Source of the DNA: an uncultured Bacilli bacterium
GTDB taxonomy: Bacteria; Bacillota_I; Bacilli_A; RF39; UBA660
Direction of reading: 5' to 3'
Assembly: GCA_947625365.1 (NCBI GenBank)
Contig: CANQNZ010000015.1
Location: forward strand, 1-17,804
DNA length: 17,804 nt
Positions within the stretch are counted from its first letter, which is position 1; every line of letters starts with the position of its first letter. The notes beneath the pieces were generated by a model. That model did no database searches. It had not been told where the DNA came from and saw only the letters and a program-made list of their open reading frames with translations. Both the position numbers and the translations under genes were made by a program. This document shows, in pieces, positions 1-6,701 of this stretch.

Positions 1-1506
1 TCGAAATTATTAAAAGAAGATGATTTATTTTTTATCGGTACATTAGGATTTAGAGGGGAGGCTTTACCTTCTATCGCTAGTGTCTCTAAAGTATGTTTGC
101 AAACAGCTCAAAATGACGTAGGTACGCAAATAGTTATTGAAGGTGGAAAATTAATCTCTCAAGATACGTGCGCTTTAAATCAAGGAACAATAATCGAAAT
201 AAAAGCTTTATTTTATAATACGCCCGCTCGTTTAAAATATTTAAAAAGTGAAACAACTGAGCTTGCTAATACCACAAGTTTTATTGAAAAATTAGCTTTA
301 TCATATCCTGCTATTCGTTTTACTTTAACTAATAATGGGAAAACTGTAGTTAAAACAAGTGGTAGTGGCAGCTTACATAAAACAATTCATGAAATTTTTG
401 GCCTTAATATTTCTTCTAATATGATTGAAATAAAAAATAGTAATGATGATTTTGATGTTTATGGTTATATTTGTAAACCGCAAATATTAAAATCTAATCG
501 TAATCATATGATAACTATAGTTAATGGCAGAGTAGTAAGAAATAATGAATTAAATAAAATAATAAATGATGCTTATTATACATATAAACCTGATATAAAA
601 TTTCCTGTAGTAGTTATTTTAATTAATACAGACCCAACATTAATAGATGTTAATATTCATCCAACTAAACAAGATATTAAAATTAGTAAGATGGCAGAAT
701 TGAGTTCATTATTATATGATACAATTAAAAATGCTTTATATAAAAATTTATTAATTCCAAAGATAGAGCTTGCTCCTATGGATAATGAAGTGAAAAATAC
801 TTATGTTGAGCAAATTTCTAAAAAAGTAGAGGAGCCAGCGGTAAAAGAAGAGCAAACTGTTTTTGATTTAGGAGTCAAAGAAAATTCTGAAGAAACAGTA
901 GTTATTAATGAAGAATTAAAATCATTAAAACTATATCCCGTAGGTCTAGCTTTAGGAACATATATTATTGCGCAGAATGATGAAGGTGTTTATTTAATCG
1001 ACCAGCACGCAGCGGAAGAAAGAATTAATTATGAAAAATATTTAAAAGCTTTAATTAATGAGAAAATAACAACAACTTCACTTTTATTTCCTATCAGTAT
1101 AGAACTTTCACCAAGTGATTTTATAACGATTAAGGAAAATATGGAAACTCTTACTAATTTAGGTTTTAAAATAGAGGAGTTTGGCGTAAATACCATAGTA
1201 ATTAAAGAACATCCAACCTGGCTAAAAAAAGGATATGAAGAAGAGCAAATACGGAAGATTATCGACTTAGTAGTAGTTAATAAAGATAAATTCGACCGCG
1301 TTAAATTTAATGAACATATAGCTATTACTTTAGCTTGTAAGACAAGTATTAAAGGAAATACTAATATTAGTATGGACTCTATTGAAGAAATTCTTAATGA
1401 TTTAGTAAAGACTGATAATCCTTACAATTGTCCGCATGGACGTCCTACAATAATTAAATTTAGTATTTATGAGCTAGAAAGAATGTTTAAACGAGTAATG
1501 AATTAA
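1..1506 (+). CDS. mutL: DNA mismatch repair protein MutL, 5'-truncated by the window edge
   Basis: MutL is the mismatch-repair ATPase that links MutS recognition to strand excision. The open frame runs from base 1, so the gene starts outside the window; the TTG at 97 is only an internal codon. Visible are 501 residues. The GHKL ATPase motif GFRGEAL is at visible residues 16-22, which by comparison with full-length MutL means roughly 80 N-terminal residues are missing. The C-terminal dimerisation/endonuclease domain carries DQHA-x2-E-x4-E from residue 334, then an AC-x2-SIKGN segment and a CPHGRPT motif near the end. These residues mark the nicking MutL found in bacteria without MutH. The linker around residues 255-305 is acidic and poorly conserved, as usual. 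miaA follows 37 bp downstream, the classic mutL-miaA pairing, probably one operon. Confidence 0.97.
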   Translation, partial: SKLLKEDDLFFIGTLGFRGEALPSIASVSKVCLQTAQNDVGTQIVIEGGKLISQDTCALNQGTIIEIKALFYNTPARLKYLKSETTELANTTSFIEKLALSYPAIRFTLTNNGKTVVKTSGSGSLHKTIHEIFGLNISSNMIEIKNSNDDFDVYGYICKPQILKSNRNHMITIVNGRVVRNNELNKIINDAYYTYKPDIKFPVVVILINTDPTLIDVNIHPTKQDIKISKMAELSSLLYDTIKNALYKNLLIPKIELAPMDNEVKNTYVEQISKKVEEPAVKEEQTVFDLGVKENSEETVVINEELKSLKLYPVGLALGTYIIAQNDEGVYLIDQHAAEERINYEKYLKALINEKITTTSLLFPISIELSPSDFITIKENMETLTNLGFKIEEFGVNTIVIKEHPTWLKKGYEEEQIRKIIDLVVVNKDKFDRVKFNEHIAITLACKTSIKGNTNISMDSIEEILNDLVKTDNPYNCPHGRPTIIKFSIYELERMFKRVMN

Positions 1507-1543
1507 GGAAAAATATTTTACTACAAGAAAATAGGTGAATTAA

Positions 1544-2395
1544 ATGATTATATGTGTATGTGGTCCAACAGGAGTTGGAAAAACAAAAATGTCTATTGAA
1601 CTTGCTAAAAAGTATAATGCTATAATTATAAATTGTGATGCAATGCAAGTGTATAAAGGATTAAATATTGGAACTGCTAAAGTAACTGAAGAAGAAAAGG
1701 AAGGAATACCACATTATTTAATTGATTTTAAAGATGTAAATGTTAATTATACAGTTTATGATTATCAAAAAGACGTTAGAAAAATTATTGCTAAAAGTCA
1801 GGATAAAAATATAATAATGGTTGGTGGTTCTGGACTTTATATGAAAGCTGCTTTATATGATTATGAATTTACGGAAGAAGAAAATAATAATACTTATGAT
1901 GATTTGTCTAATGAGCAGTTATTAGCTTTAGCTTATCAAAAAGATAAAAATGTTGATATTCATGTCAATAATCGAAAAAGATTAATTCGCTTTTTAAATA
2001 AAAAGCAAATATCTAATAATAAAGATAAATTGCTTTATGATAATGTTAAATTTATAGGTCTTACTACTGATAGAGATACTTTATACACTAAGATTAATCA
2101 AAGAGTAGATAAGATGGTACAGGAAGGATTAATTGAAGAAGTAAAAGAATTTTATAATAAAAATATTCGTAGTAAAGCTATAATGACTGCCATTGGTTAT
2201 AAAGAACTATATGAGTATTTTGATGGAAATATTTCTTTACCCCAAGCTATAGATAAAATAAAACAAAAATCTCGTAAATATGCAAAAAGACAATATACAT
2301 GGTATGCCCATCAAATGAATGTTAAATGGTTTAACGTTGATTATGATAATTTTAATAATACAGTAAAAGAAGTAATTAATTACATAGAAAAATAG
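1544..2395 (+). CDS. miaA: tRNA dimethylallyltransferase MiaA
   Basis: MiaA transfers a dimethylallyl group to N6 of adenosine 37 in tRNAs that read UNN codons. The 283-residue protein is close to the usual length of about 300. It has the P-loop GPTGVGKT at residues 7-14, the family motif DAMQVY at 32-37 (usually DSxQVY), GGSGLYMKA around residue 100, AIGYKEL in the C-terminal half and the tRNA-binding segment YAKRQYTW near the end. The ATG is preceded by AGGTGA with a suitable spacer. It lies 37 bp after mutL in the same direction with no terminator between them, so co-transcription is likely. Its TAG stop sits inside the left arm of a terminator hairpin. No hfq follows, unlike in many Firmicutes. 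Confidence 0.96.
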   Translation: MIICVCGPTGVGKTKMSIELAKKYNAIIINCDAMQVYKGLNIGTAKVTEEEKEGIPHYLIDFKDVNVNYTVYDYQKDVRKIIAKSQDKNIIMVGGSGLYMKAALYDYEFTEEENNNTYDDLSNEQLLALAYQKDKNVDIHVNNRKRLIRFLNKKQISNNKDKLLYDNVKFIGLTTDRDTLYTKINQRVDKMVQEGLIEEVKEFYNKNIRSKAIMTAIGYKELYEYFDGNISLPQAIDKIKQKSRKYAKRQYTWYAHQMNVKWFNVDYDNFNNTVKEVINYIEK

Positions 2396-2410
2396 TCGCA
2401 AGACTATTTT
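2389..2410. terminator. Bidirectional terminator between miaA and the convergent transglutaminase-like gene
   Basis: A perfect 9-bp stem, AAAATAGTC (2389-2397) and GACTATTTT (2402-2410), closes a GCAA loop. The outer half is A/T, giving a U-rich tail on both strands. The miaA stop codon lies within the left arm and the stop of the convergent gene (2409-2411) overlaps the right arm, so one hairpin ends both transcripts. Confidence 0.8.
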
Positions 2411-3317
2411 ATATTTCTAAATAAACAGTTTTATCATAATCATGTTGCTCAGTTTCTGTGTCTAATTTAGGTAAATCTTCGGCATCTACTAAGAAATATT
2501 TGTAATAAAGGTAATCTTCATTAGTAGAAGTAATAGGGTCATCCCAAGTTAAATCTAACTGTTTCCAGGAACCATTAAGATAAACTGAATTCCATATATG
2601 TAAAGAACTAGCTACTTTAAAACTTTTTAAATTAAATCTTTCTAAAAATAACTCCATAACATCAGCATAACCACTACATATCGCATAGCCTTCAAATAAA
2701 GGACCAATTGCAGTATTAGAATGATATGGACTATTATTAGTATCATTTCTTAAAGTATCATACTTAGTATTATTAATTATATAATCATGAATAGTCTTAA
2801 TTTTCTCATTATTATCCATATCATCAGTAATTAACTTTTCCATAAGTTTATCAATCTCTGCATTGATTTTTTTAATATCTTCATCAGAATATAATTTTGT
2901 TATTTCAATAGTTACTTCGCCTGACTCATAATAACTAGTAACAATATTTTCAAAATTATTAAAAGGATGAACAAAATTATTTATATTAGTAAGTAATATA
3001 TTATCCTTAGATATTTTTTCAATATCATTTAAACACTCTGCATATTCTTCAGGACAATAAAAAGTAAATTTTTCCCAACCACTATTTAACATGGTATAAA
3101 TTATATTTAGTAATCCTTGATAGCTATAAGGAGTAAAATCATCAGTTTCTTGAACAAATTCAAAATTATAATTACGATGATAAGCATTCTTGGGTTCTAT
3201 TACCACACTTGGCTCATTTTCTAAAACATTAGCAATCTTATTAGTAATAGGTTCAATATAGATAGCAACTACTAAAAGAATAATACATAATATTAGGGGT
3301 ACAATAAATCTTTTCAT
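2409..3317 (-). CDS. Membrane-anchored transglutaminase-like (papain-fold) protein
   Basis: The 302-residue protein begins with a short basic end and one hydrophobic segment (about residues 4-22), a signal anchor, so the body is probably outside the membrane. The C-terminal half has the transglutaminase-like core: catalytic Cys214 in AICSGYA, His240 in LHIWNSV and Asp255 in QLDLTWDDP. All three triad residues are present. Bacterial proteins of this superfamily are usually cysteine proteases or amide-bond enzymes acting on the envelope; the substrate cannot be read from the sequence. The middle region (about 50-170) is not recognised. The ATG at 3317 has GGTGAT upstream. It follows rpsT on the same strand, but the rpsT terminator lies between them and appears to contain this gene's own promoter. 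Confidence 0.85.
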   Translation of the reverse strand: MKRFIVPLILCIILLVVAIYIEPITNKIANVLENEPSVVIEPKNAYHRNYNFEFVQETDDFTPYSYQGLLNIIYTMLNSGWEKFTFYCPEEYAECLNDIEKISKDNILLTNINNFVHPFNNFENIVTSYYESGEVTIEITKLYSDEDIKKINAEIDKLMEKLITDDMDNNEKIKTIHDYIINNTKYDTLRNDTNNSPYHSNTAIGPLFEGYAICSGYADVMELFLERFNLKSFKVASSLHIWNSVYLNGSWKQLDLTWDDPITSTNEDYLYYKYFLVDAEDLPKLDTETEQHDYDKTVYLEI

Positions 3318-3337
3318 GTTATCACCATCTTAAATAG

Positions 3338-3366
3338 ATTTTATCAAAAAAAAATGAAGTAATCAA
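3338..3366 (-). promoter_or_regulatory. Candidate promoter of the transglutaminase-like gene, embedded in the rpsT terminator
   Basis: Read on the minus strand there is TTGATT (3366-3361), a 17-nt spacer, then TAAAAT (3343-3338), about 20 nt before the start codon. The -35 lies in the loop region of the rpsT terminator and the spacer includes its T tract. The hexamers match 4/6 and 5/6 of the sigma-A consensus. Confidence 0.45.
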
Positions 3367-3378
3367 TTTTTACTTCAT
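3345..3378 (-). terminator. Intrinsic terminator of rpsT
   Basis: On the minus strand a perfect 9-bp stem, ATGAAGTAA (3378-3370) and TTACTTCAT (3362-3354), closes a 7-nt loop and is followed by a run of nine T. The rpsT stop codon (3372-3370) forms the end of the first arm. Confidence 0.85.
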
Positions 3379-3633
3379 ACCTTTAACTTTGTTTACAAGT
3401 CTTGATTTTTGTCTAGCAGCTGTTCCTTTTTTAACTAAACCTTTGCTAGCAGCTTTATCAACATTTTTTTGAACTTCTTTTACTAATTTTTCAGCATTTT
3501 CTACATCTTTAGCAGCAATTGCTTTTTCTAGATTTTTAATAGAATTTTTAACTCTAGCTTTATATTCATGAGCAGCGTCAGTTTTTTTAGCAATAACTTT
3601 AACAGCTTTCTTTGAACTTTTAATATTAGGCAT
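3370..3633 (-). CDS. rpsT: 30S ribosomal protein S20
   Basis: S20 binds 16S rRNA early in assembly of the small subunit. The protein has 87 residues, the usual length, is very Lys-rich, starts MPNIKSSKKAVK and ends with AASKGLVKKGTAARQKSRL, the family signature. I chose the ATG at 3633. The alternative six codons upstream (3651) would place the excellent AAGGGAG ribosome binding site inside the coding region and would add residues that S20 does not have. It is divergent from gpr, exactly as in Bacillus subtilis. It has a good sigma-A promoter and its own terminator, so it is probably monocistronic. Confidence 0.97.
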   Translation of the reverse strand: MPNIKSSKKAVKVIAKKTDAAHEYKARVKNSIKNLEKAIAAKDVENAEKLVKEVQKNVDKAASKGLVKKGTAARQKSRLVNKVKGMK

Positions 3634-3664
3634 ACAAAATCTCCCTTCCATAAATACAATATCA

Positions 3665-3693
3665 ATTTTATCAAAACATTATGACTTTTGCAA
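3665..3693 (-). promoter_or_regulatory. rpsT promoter
   Basis: On the minus strand TTGCAA (3693-3688), a 17-nt spacer and TAAAAT (3670-3665) lie just upstream of the rpsT ribosome binding site. Spacing is optimal and the hexamers match the sigma-A consensus 4/6 and 5/6. Confidence 0.65.
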
Positions 3694-3734
3694 TAAAAAA
3701 ACCGCTTTTCGGCCAAAATAATAGTGGTGATATT

Positions 3735-4475
3735 ATGAAAAATAATCTTTTTTTAGATTTAGCTCCTACAATGTTAAAAACAAATGGTTATAAAATAAAA
3801 CAAAATATTAAAAATGACATTAAAATAAGTTATTTTGAAATTGATGAAGAAAAAAAGAAACATTTAAAAAGAGATATTGGTCAATATTTTACTATTAGTT
3901 TTAAAGAAAATATTTTAAAAAATTATCCTAAATATTTAAAAAGAGAAGTAATTAAAGTATTAAAAAGTTTTAAAAAATCTATTCCTAATTATGGAACTAC
4001 TCTTATAATTGGTCTTGGTAACTCTAGTGTTACTTGTGATGCTTTAGGTCCTAAAACTACTAATAAAATAATTGCTACTAATCACTATGTTGATTTTTTA
4101 ACTATTCCTAAAGTAGCTTTATTTGTACCAGAAGTTATTGGAAAAACTGGAATTAGTTCTTTTTCTTTAATAAAAATGTTAGTAAATAGTTTACATCCTA
4201 GTTTAATAATTGTTATTGACTCTCTTGTTACTAATAATTATAAAAATTTAAATAGATGTATTGAAATATCTGACACAGGAATTATACCAGGAAGTGCTAT
4301 TAAAACAAATCGTAAAATTAGTTATAAAACTTTTAATATTCCCTTGATTTCTATTGGCGTACCTTTAGTTATTGATGTTAATAAAAAAATGCTTACATCA
4401 ATTAATGTGGATGAAGAATTGGACCTCATAAGTGATGTTATAGCAGAAGCTTTAAATGATTTGTTTTTAAAATAA
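3735..4475 (+). CDS. gpr: Germination protease GPR (peptidase family A25), compact form
   Basis: GPR degrades the small acid-soluble proteins that coat spore DNA, during germination. The protein has 246 residues, against about 370 in Bacillus. Recognised blocks are IIGLGNSSVTCDALGPK (91-107), VIGKTGI (134-140), IVIDSL (159-164), ISDTGIIPGS (178-187) and IPLISIGVPLVIDV (202-215). Asp102 and Asp162 match the catalytic aspartates known in B. megaterium GPR (127 and 193). Between VIDV and the C-terminal helix an internal segment of roughly 85 residues seen in Bacillus is missing. The propeptide before DLA is only about seven residues. The ATG at 3735 has GGTGA upstream; the ATG at 3681 has no ribosome binding site and overlaps the rpsT -35. 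Position next to rpsT and upstream of spoIIP matches B. subtilis. Confidence 0.9.
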   Translation: MKNNLFLDLAPTMLKTNGYKIKQNIKNDIKISYFEIDEEKKKHLKRDIGQYFTISFKENILKNYPKYLKREVIKVLKSFKKSIPNYGTTLIIGLGNSSVTCDALGPKTTNKIIATNHYVDFLTIPKVALFVPEVIGKTGISSFSLIKMLVNSLHPSLIIVIDSLVTNNYKNLNRCIEISDTGIIPGSAIKTNRKISYKTFNIPLISIGVPLVIDVNKKMLTSINVDEELDLISDVIAEALNDLFLK

Positions 4476-4501
4476 AATTTTATAAAAGAAAAAAAACTTG
4501 A

Positions 4502-4561
4502 TGCCAATAGGTAATGGTGCAATTTGACTTGGCAGGTTATTTATGTTACCATTGCCAATAG
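4502..4561 (+). promoter_or_regulatory. Unrecognised structured element with alternative pairings
   Basis: TGCCAATAG occurs twice (4502-4510 and 4553-4561), and TTGGCA between them (4529-4534) is complementary to the TGCCAA of either copy. A competing stem, GGTAATGGT (4510-4518) with ACCATTGCC (4548-4556), has nine pairs with one G-U. These structures cannot all form together, as in a switch. The element lies after gpr and directly before a nested hairpin with a T tail. It matches no riboswitch or structured RNA I know. It may be part of a leader, the 3' end of gpr mRNA, or a DNA site. Confidence 0.45.
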
Positions 4562-4563
4562 AG

Positions 4564-4630
4564 ACAGGTTGCTTTCCAAACCGGTCTAATAGTTGATTAT
4601 CAACCATACCGGTCGAAGCAGCCTGTTTTT
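4564..4630 (+). terminator. Nested hairpin with T tail (terminator or attenuator) upstream of the surface-protein gene
   Basis: Three nested stems: ACAGGTTGCTT (4564-4574) with AAGCAGCCTGT (4616-4626), 11 pairs with one G-U; ACCGGT (4580-4585) with ACCGGT (4608-4613); and GTTGA (4592-4596) with TCAAC (4600-4604) around a TTA loop. Five T follow (4626-4630). It may terminate gpr, but it is far larger than the other terminators in the window and GC-rich for this genome. Confidence 0.6.
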
Positions 4631-4745
4631 ATAATGTTATATTTCATAGTCTTTTATGATTTTGATGTACCTCAAGAGATTAGAATATGCAAATTATTAA
4701 GGTTAATTCAATTGCAAATTTTGACCCAGTGGCAGAAAACTTGTG

Positions 4746-4776
4746 TTGACAGCTATACTCCGGGGGGGGGTATAAT
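4746..4776 (+). promoter_or_regulatory. Promoter of the surface-protein gene with a nine-G tract in its spacer
   Basis: A perfect -35 TTGACA (4746-4751) and a perfect -10 TATAAT (4771-4776) are separated by 19 nt, of which the last nine (4762-4770) are all G. Transcription would begin near 4783, about 28 nt before the ATG at 4811. Two fewer G would give the optimal 17-nt spacer. Homopolymer tracts in this position make promoters phase-variable in other bacteria (for example Neisseria porA). The stretch 4631-4745 before it shows no convincing gene or site. Confidence 0.8.
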
Positions 4777-4795
4777 TGGAATAGACAATTATACC
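4769..4795. repeat. 10-bp inverted repeat overlapping the -10 box
   Basis: GGTATAATTG (4769-4778) and its exact complement CAATTATACC (4786-4795) flank a 7-nt centre. The left arm contains the -10 hexamer and the centre covers the expected transcription start. This is the position and size of a repressor operator, or of a DNA site bound by a dimer. It lies mostly upstream of the transcript, so an RNA role is unlikely. Confidence 0.6.
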
Positions 4796-4810
4796 AAGAG
4801 GTGGACCAAA

Positions 4811-6547
4811 ATGATAAAAGAAAATAAGAAAACTAAAAGAAATGTGGCAATAATAGTAATAGGGTTAATACTGGTATTAGCCGTGGCGACATTTTCATAT
4901 GCACTATGGACAAAAAATTTCACAGAAACAGGAGTAAATAAAAACATATATGATTGTTTTACAATAAGCTATCAGGAAACAAATGGGACTGGAATATCAA
5001 TTGAACACGGTTACCCACAAACAGATGAAGAAGGTATGCAAAATAATCCATATGAAGTACAAATAAAAAATAGCTGTAAAACTGTCGCATCATATGATGT
5101 AATATTAAATGAAGAAACTAACTCTACATTGAACCCAGATTATTTAAAAGTAGCAACAGATGAAGATATAAAACTATTAAGTAGTGCTACTGAAACAACT
5201 CAAAGAGTAATAGATAATTATAATAATAAAAAATCATATATAATAAATAGTGGCGTATTAGCATCTAATCAAACAAAAACTTTACAAATAAGAAGTTGGA
5301 TGGATGAGAATACTTCAGTAGAAAATGGGTCAAACAAAGAATTTGCTTTTAAAATAACAATAGAAGCAACGGCTGGAGATGGAGGACTATTAGCAGGAAA
5401 AATATTAAAAAGTTATCCAATAACACCAGATAATGAGATGGAAAGTTTCGATTTTTATGATTTTATTAAGAAAAATCAAACTGTAGACATAGAGGTATCA
5501 GCAGAGCATCCAATATATGCTACAAGTAATATTGATAAATTGGACAGGCCGTATGAATATGGCTATATGTGTTGTGTAAGAGGCCCTAATGGCGGACCAG
5601 AATTTCGAGAAACTTCAGATTGTAAAGAGAATATTACTGACCCACGCGAGTATGTTGGATGGTATACATATGGTAATAATGACTATGTGAGTTCAGGAAG
5701 TGTATATAAAATAGTGGAAGTGTCTGATAATAAAATCACAAAAGCAGATATTATTACTTCTATTAATTATGATGTTAAAAAGGGAATGGTAGAAACTTCT
5801 GATGATGATGGAACAAGTTATGTCTATCGTGGTGATATAAATAATAACTATATTTCATTTGCTGATAAATTATGGAGGATATTACGTATTAATGGCGATG
5901 GCACAATAAGAATAATATTAAATAATATTGAAGATAATGCTGAAACAATATTTTTTAATAATTATGGCGATAATCAAAAGTATGTTGGATATACATATGA
6001 TAACGGAAGAGTATGTACTAAAGCAAATCCGTGCGATAAAAATGTAGGTACTAGTAGTAATTTGAAAACTTATTTAGAAAATTGGTATAGTGAAAATCTT
6101 CAAAAAGATGATAACAATATAGCTATTTCAACATATTGTAATGACACTTCAACTAGTAGTACAGACAATGAAAAAACAAATTATGGTGCAATTAGTAGAT
6201 TGGACGAAGGAAAAGCTAGCTTGAAATGTTTCGATACAGATAAAGACTATGGAGGAGTATATAAACTTAAAATCGGTGCACTTACAGCAGATGAAATGCA
6301 AATAGCAGGTTTAACACGGAAAGTCTATGAAAATTTAAAAACATATTTTCCAGTATCTTATTGGTGGACAATGACTCCATATTATTATTCAAATTCCCAA
6401 ATTAATTTATTTATTAGTGGTATTGACGGAGATATTTCTGACAGCAAATATTCGAGTAAATTCCAAGCCTTACCTGTTATCAATTTAAAATCGGATGTAA
6501 CCGTAACAGGCTTTGGGACACAGTCTGACCCATATGTAGTACAATAA
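4811..6547 (+). CDS. Large membrane-anchored or secreted surface protein, first member of a paralogous family
   Basis: Function unknown. The 578-residue protein has a basic start and one hydrophobic segment (about residues 11-33, ending SYALWTKNF), followed by TETGVNKNIYDCFTISY; this resembles SipW-type signals of TasA-like proteins (inference). Residues about 45-190 look like a beta-sandwich. The C-terminal part (about 335-578) has KLWRILRINGDGTIR, YGAISRLDEG, a WWTMTP motif (518-523), ALPVINLKSDV and a GTQSDPYVV end, a layout recalling C-type-lectin-like/DUF6273 domains of uncultured Firmicutes. There is no LPXTG-type sorting signal. I chose the ATG at 4811 because AGAGGTGG precedes it; the frame is open back to 4634, but that stretch carries the promoter. 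A-ending codons dominate the first half, unlike the neighbours. A paralogue starts at 17334. It interrupts the gpr-spoIIP pair. Confidence 0.8.
   Translation: MIKENKKTKRNVAIIVIGLILVLAVATFSYALWTKNFTETGVNKNIYDCFTISYQETNGTGISIEHGYPQTDEEGMQNNPYEVQIKNSCKTVASYDVILNEETNSTLNPDYLKVATDEDIKLLSSATETTQRVIDNYNNKKSYIINSGVLASNQTKTLQIRSWMDENTSVENGSNKEFAFKITIEATAGDGGLLAGKILKSYPITPDNEMESFDFYDFIKKNQTVDIEVSAEHPIYATSNIDKLDRPYEYGYMCCVRGPNGGPEFRETSDCKENITDPREYVGWYTYGNNDYVSSGSVYKIVEVSDNKITKADIITSINYDVKKGMVETSDDDGTSYVYRGDINNNYISFADKLWRILRINGDGTIRIILNNIEDNAETIFFNNYGDNQKYVGYTYDNGRVCTKANPCDKNVGTSSNLKTYLENWYSENLQKDDNNIAISTYCNDTSTSSTDNEKTNYGAISRLDEGKASLKCFDTDKDYGGVYKLKIGALTADEMQIAGLTRKVYENLKTYFPVSYWWTMTPYYYSNSQINLFISGIDGDISDSKYSSKFQALPVINLKSDVTVTGFGTQSDPYVVQ
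4820..4980 (+). repeat. Direct repeat shared with 17340-17500 (surface-gene 5' ends)
   Basis: These 161 bases align without gaps to 17340-17500, with about 15 differences by eye, many of them at third codon positions. They encode the basic end, the hydrophobic segment and the start of the mature domain. The two copies are direct repeats 12.5 kb apart. Confidence 0.8.
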
Positions 6548-6579
6548 TAAGTTATAAATGTATATAGTTTATGTAAAAT

Positions 6580-6638
6580 AAAAGATAAATGGTAAACTAT
6601 AACCTTCGCTATAAGTATGCTTTGATTCTTTATCTTTT
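6580..6638 (+). terminator. Possible terminator after the surface-protein gene
   Basis: AAAAGATAAA (6580-6589) pairs with TTTATCTTTT (6629-6638), and a T/C-rich tail follows. A second, overlapping inverted repeat, TATAGTTTA (6563-6571) with TAAACTATA (6593-6601), could pair instead. Both are A/T-only or nearly so with long loops, so the call is weak. No other site is seen between 6548 and 6690. Confidence 0.3.
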
Positions 6639-6701
6639 TCTTTGCTATAAAACTACAAATTTCTTATAAATCTTTTTATAAACTAGAATAGAGGTATGTT
6701 T

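Noticed and set aside
97..1506. MutL starting at the TTG at 97
   Set aside because: The GFRGEAL ATPase motif is encoded upstream in the same frame (46-66), so the gene continues beyond the window.
3681..3734. Longer GPR start at 3681, which would restore a longer propeptide
   Set aside because: No ribosome binding site precedes it and it overlaps the rpsT promoter; GGTGA fits the ATG at 3735.
4564..4630. SRP RNA (a GAAGCAGCC-like string before the T tail)
   Set aside because: The GGAA tetraloop and the GTCAGG-type symmetric loop of the SRP Alu-free hairpin are absent, and the nested stems do not match.
4634..4810. An N-terminal extension of the surface protein, whose first residues (YFIVFYDFDVPQE) look vaguely like Cas2
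   Set aside because: The frame stays open by chance through a promoter and a G9 tract, there is no ribosome binding site at 4634, and a strong one precedes 4811. The Cas2 resemblance is a few residues, with no CRISPR repeats or cas genes nearby.
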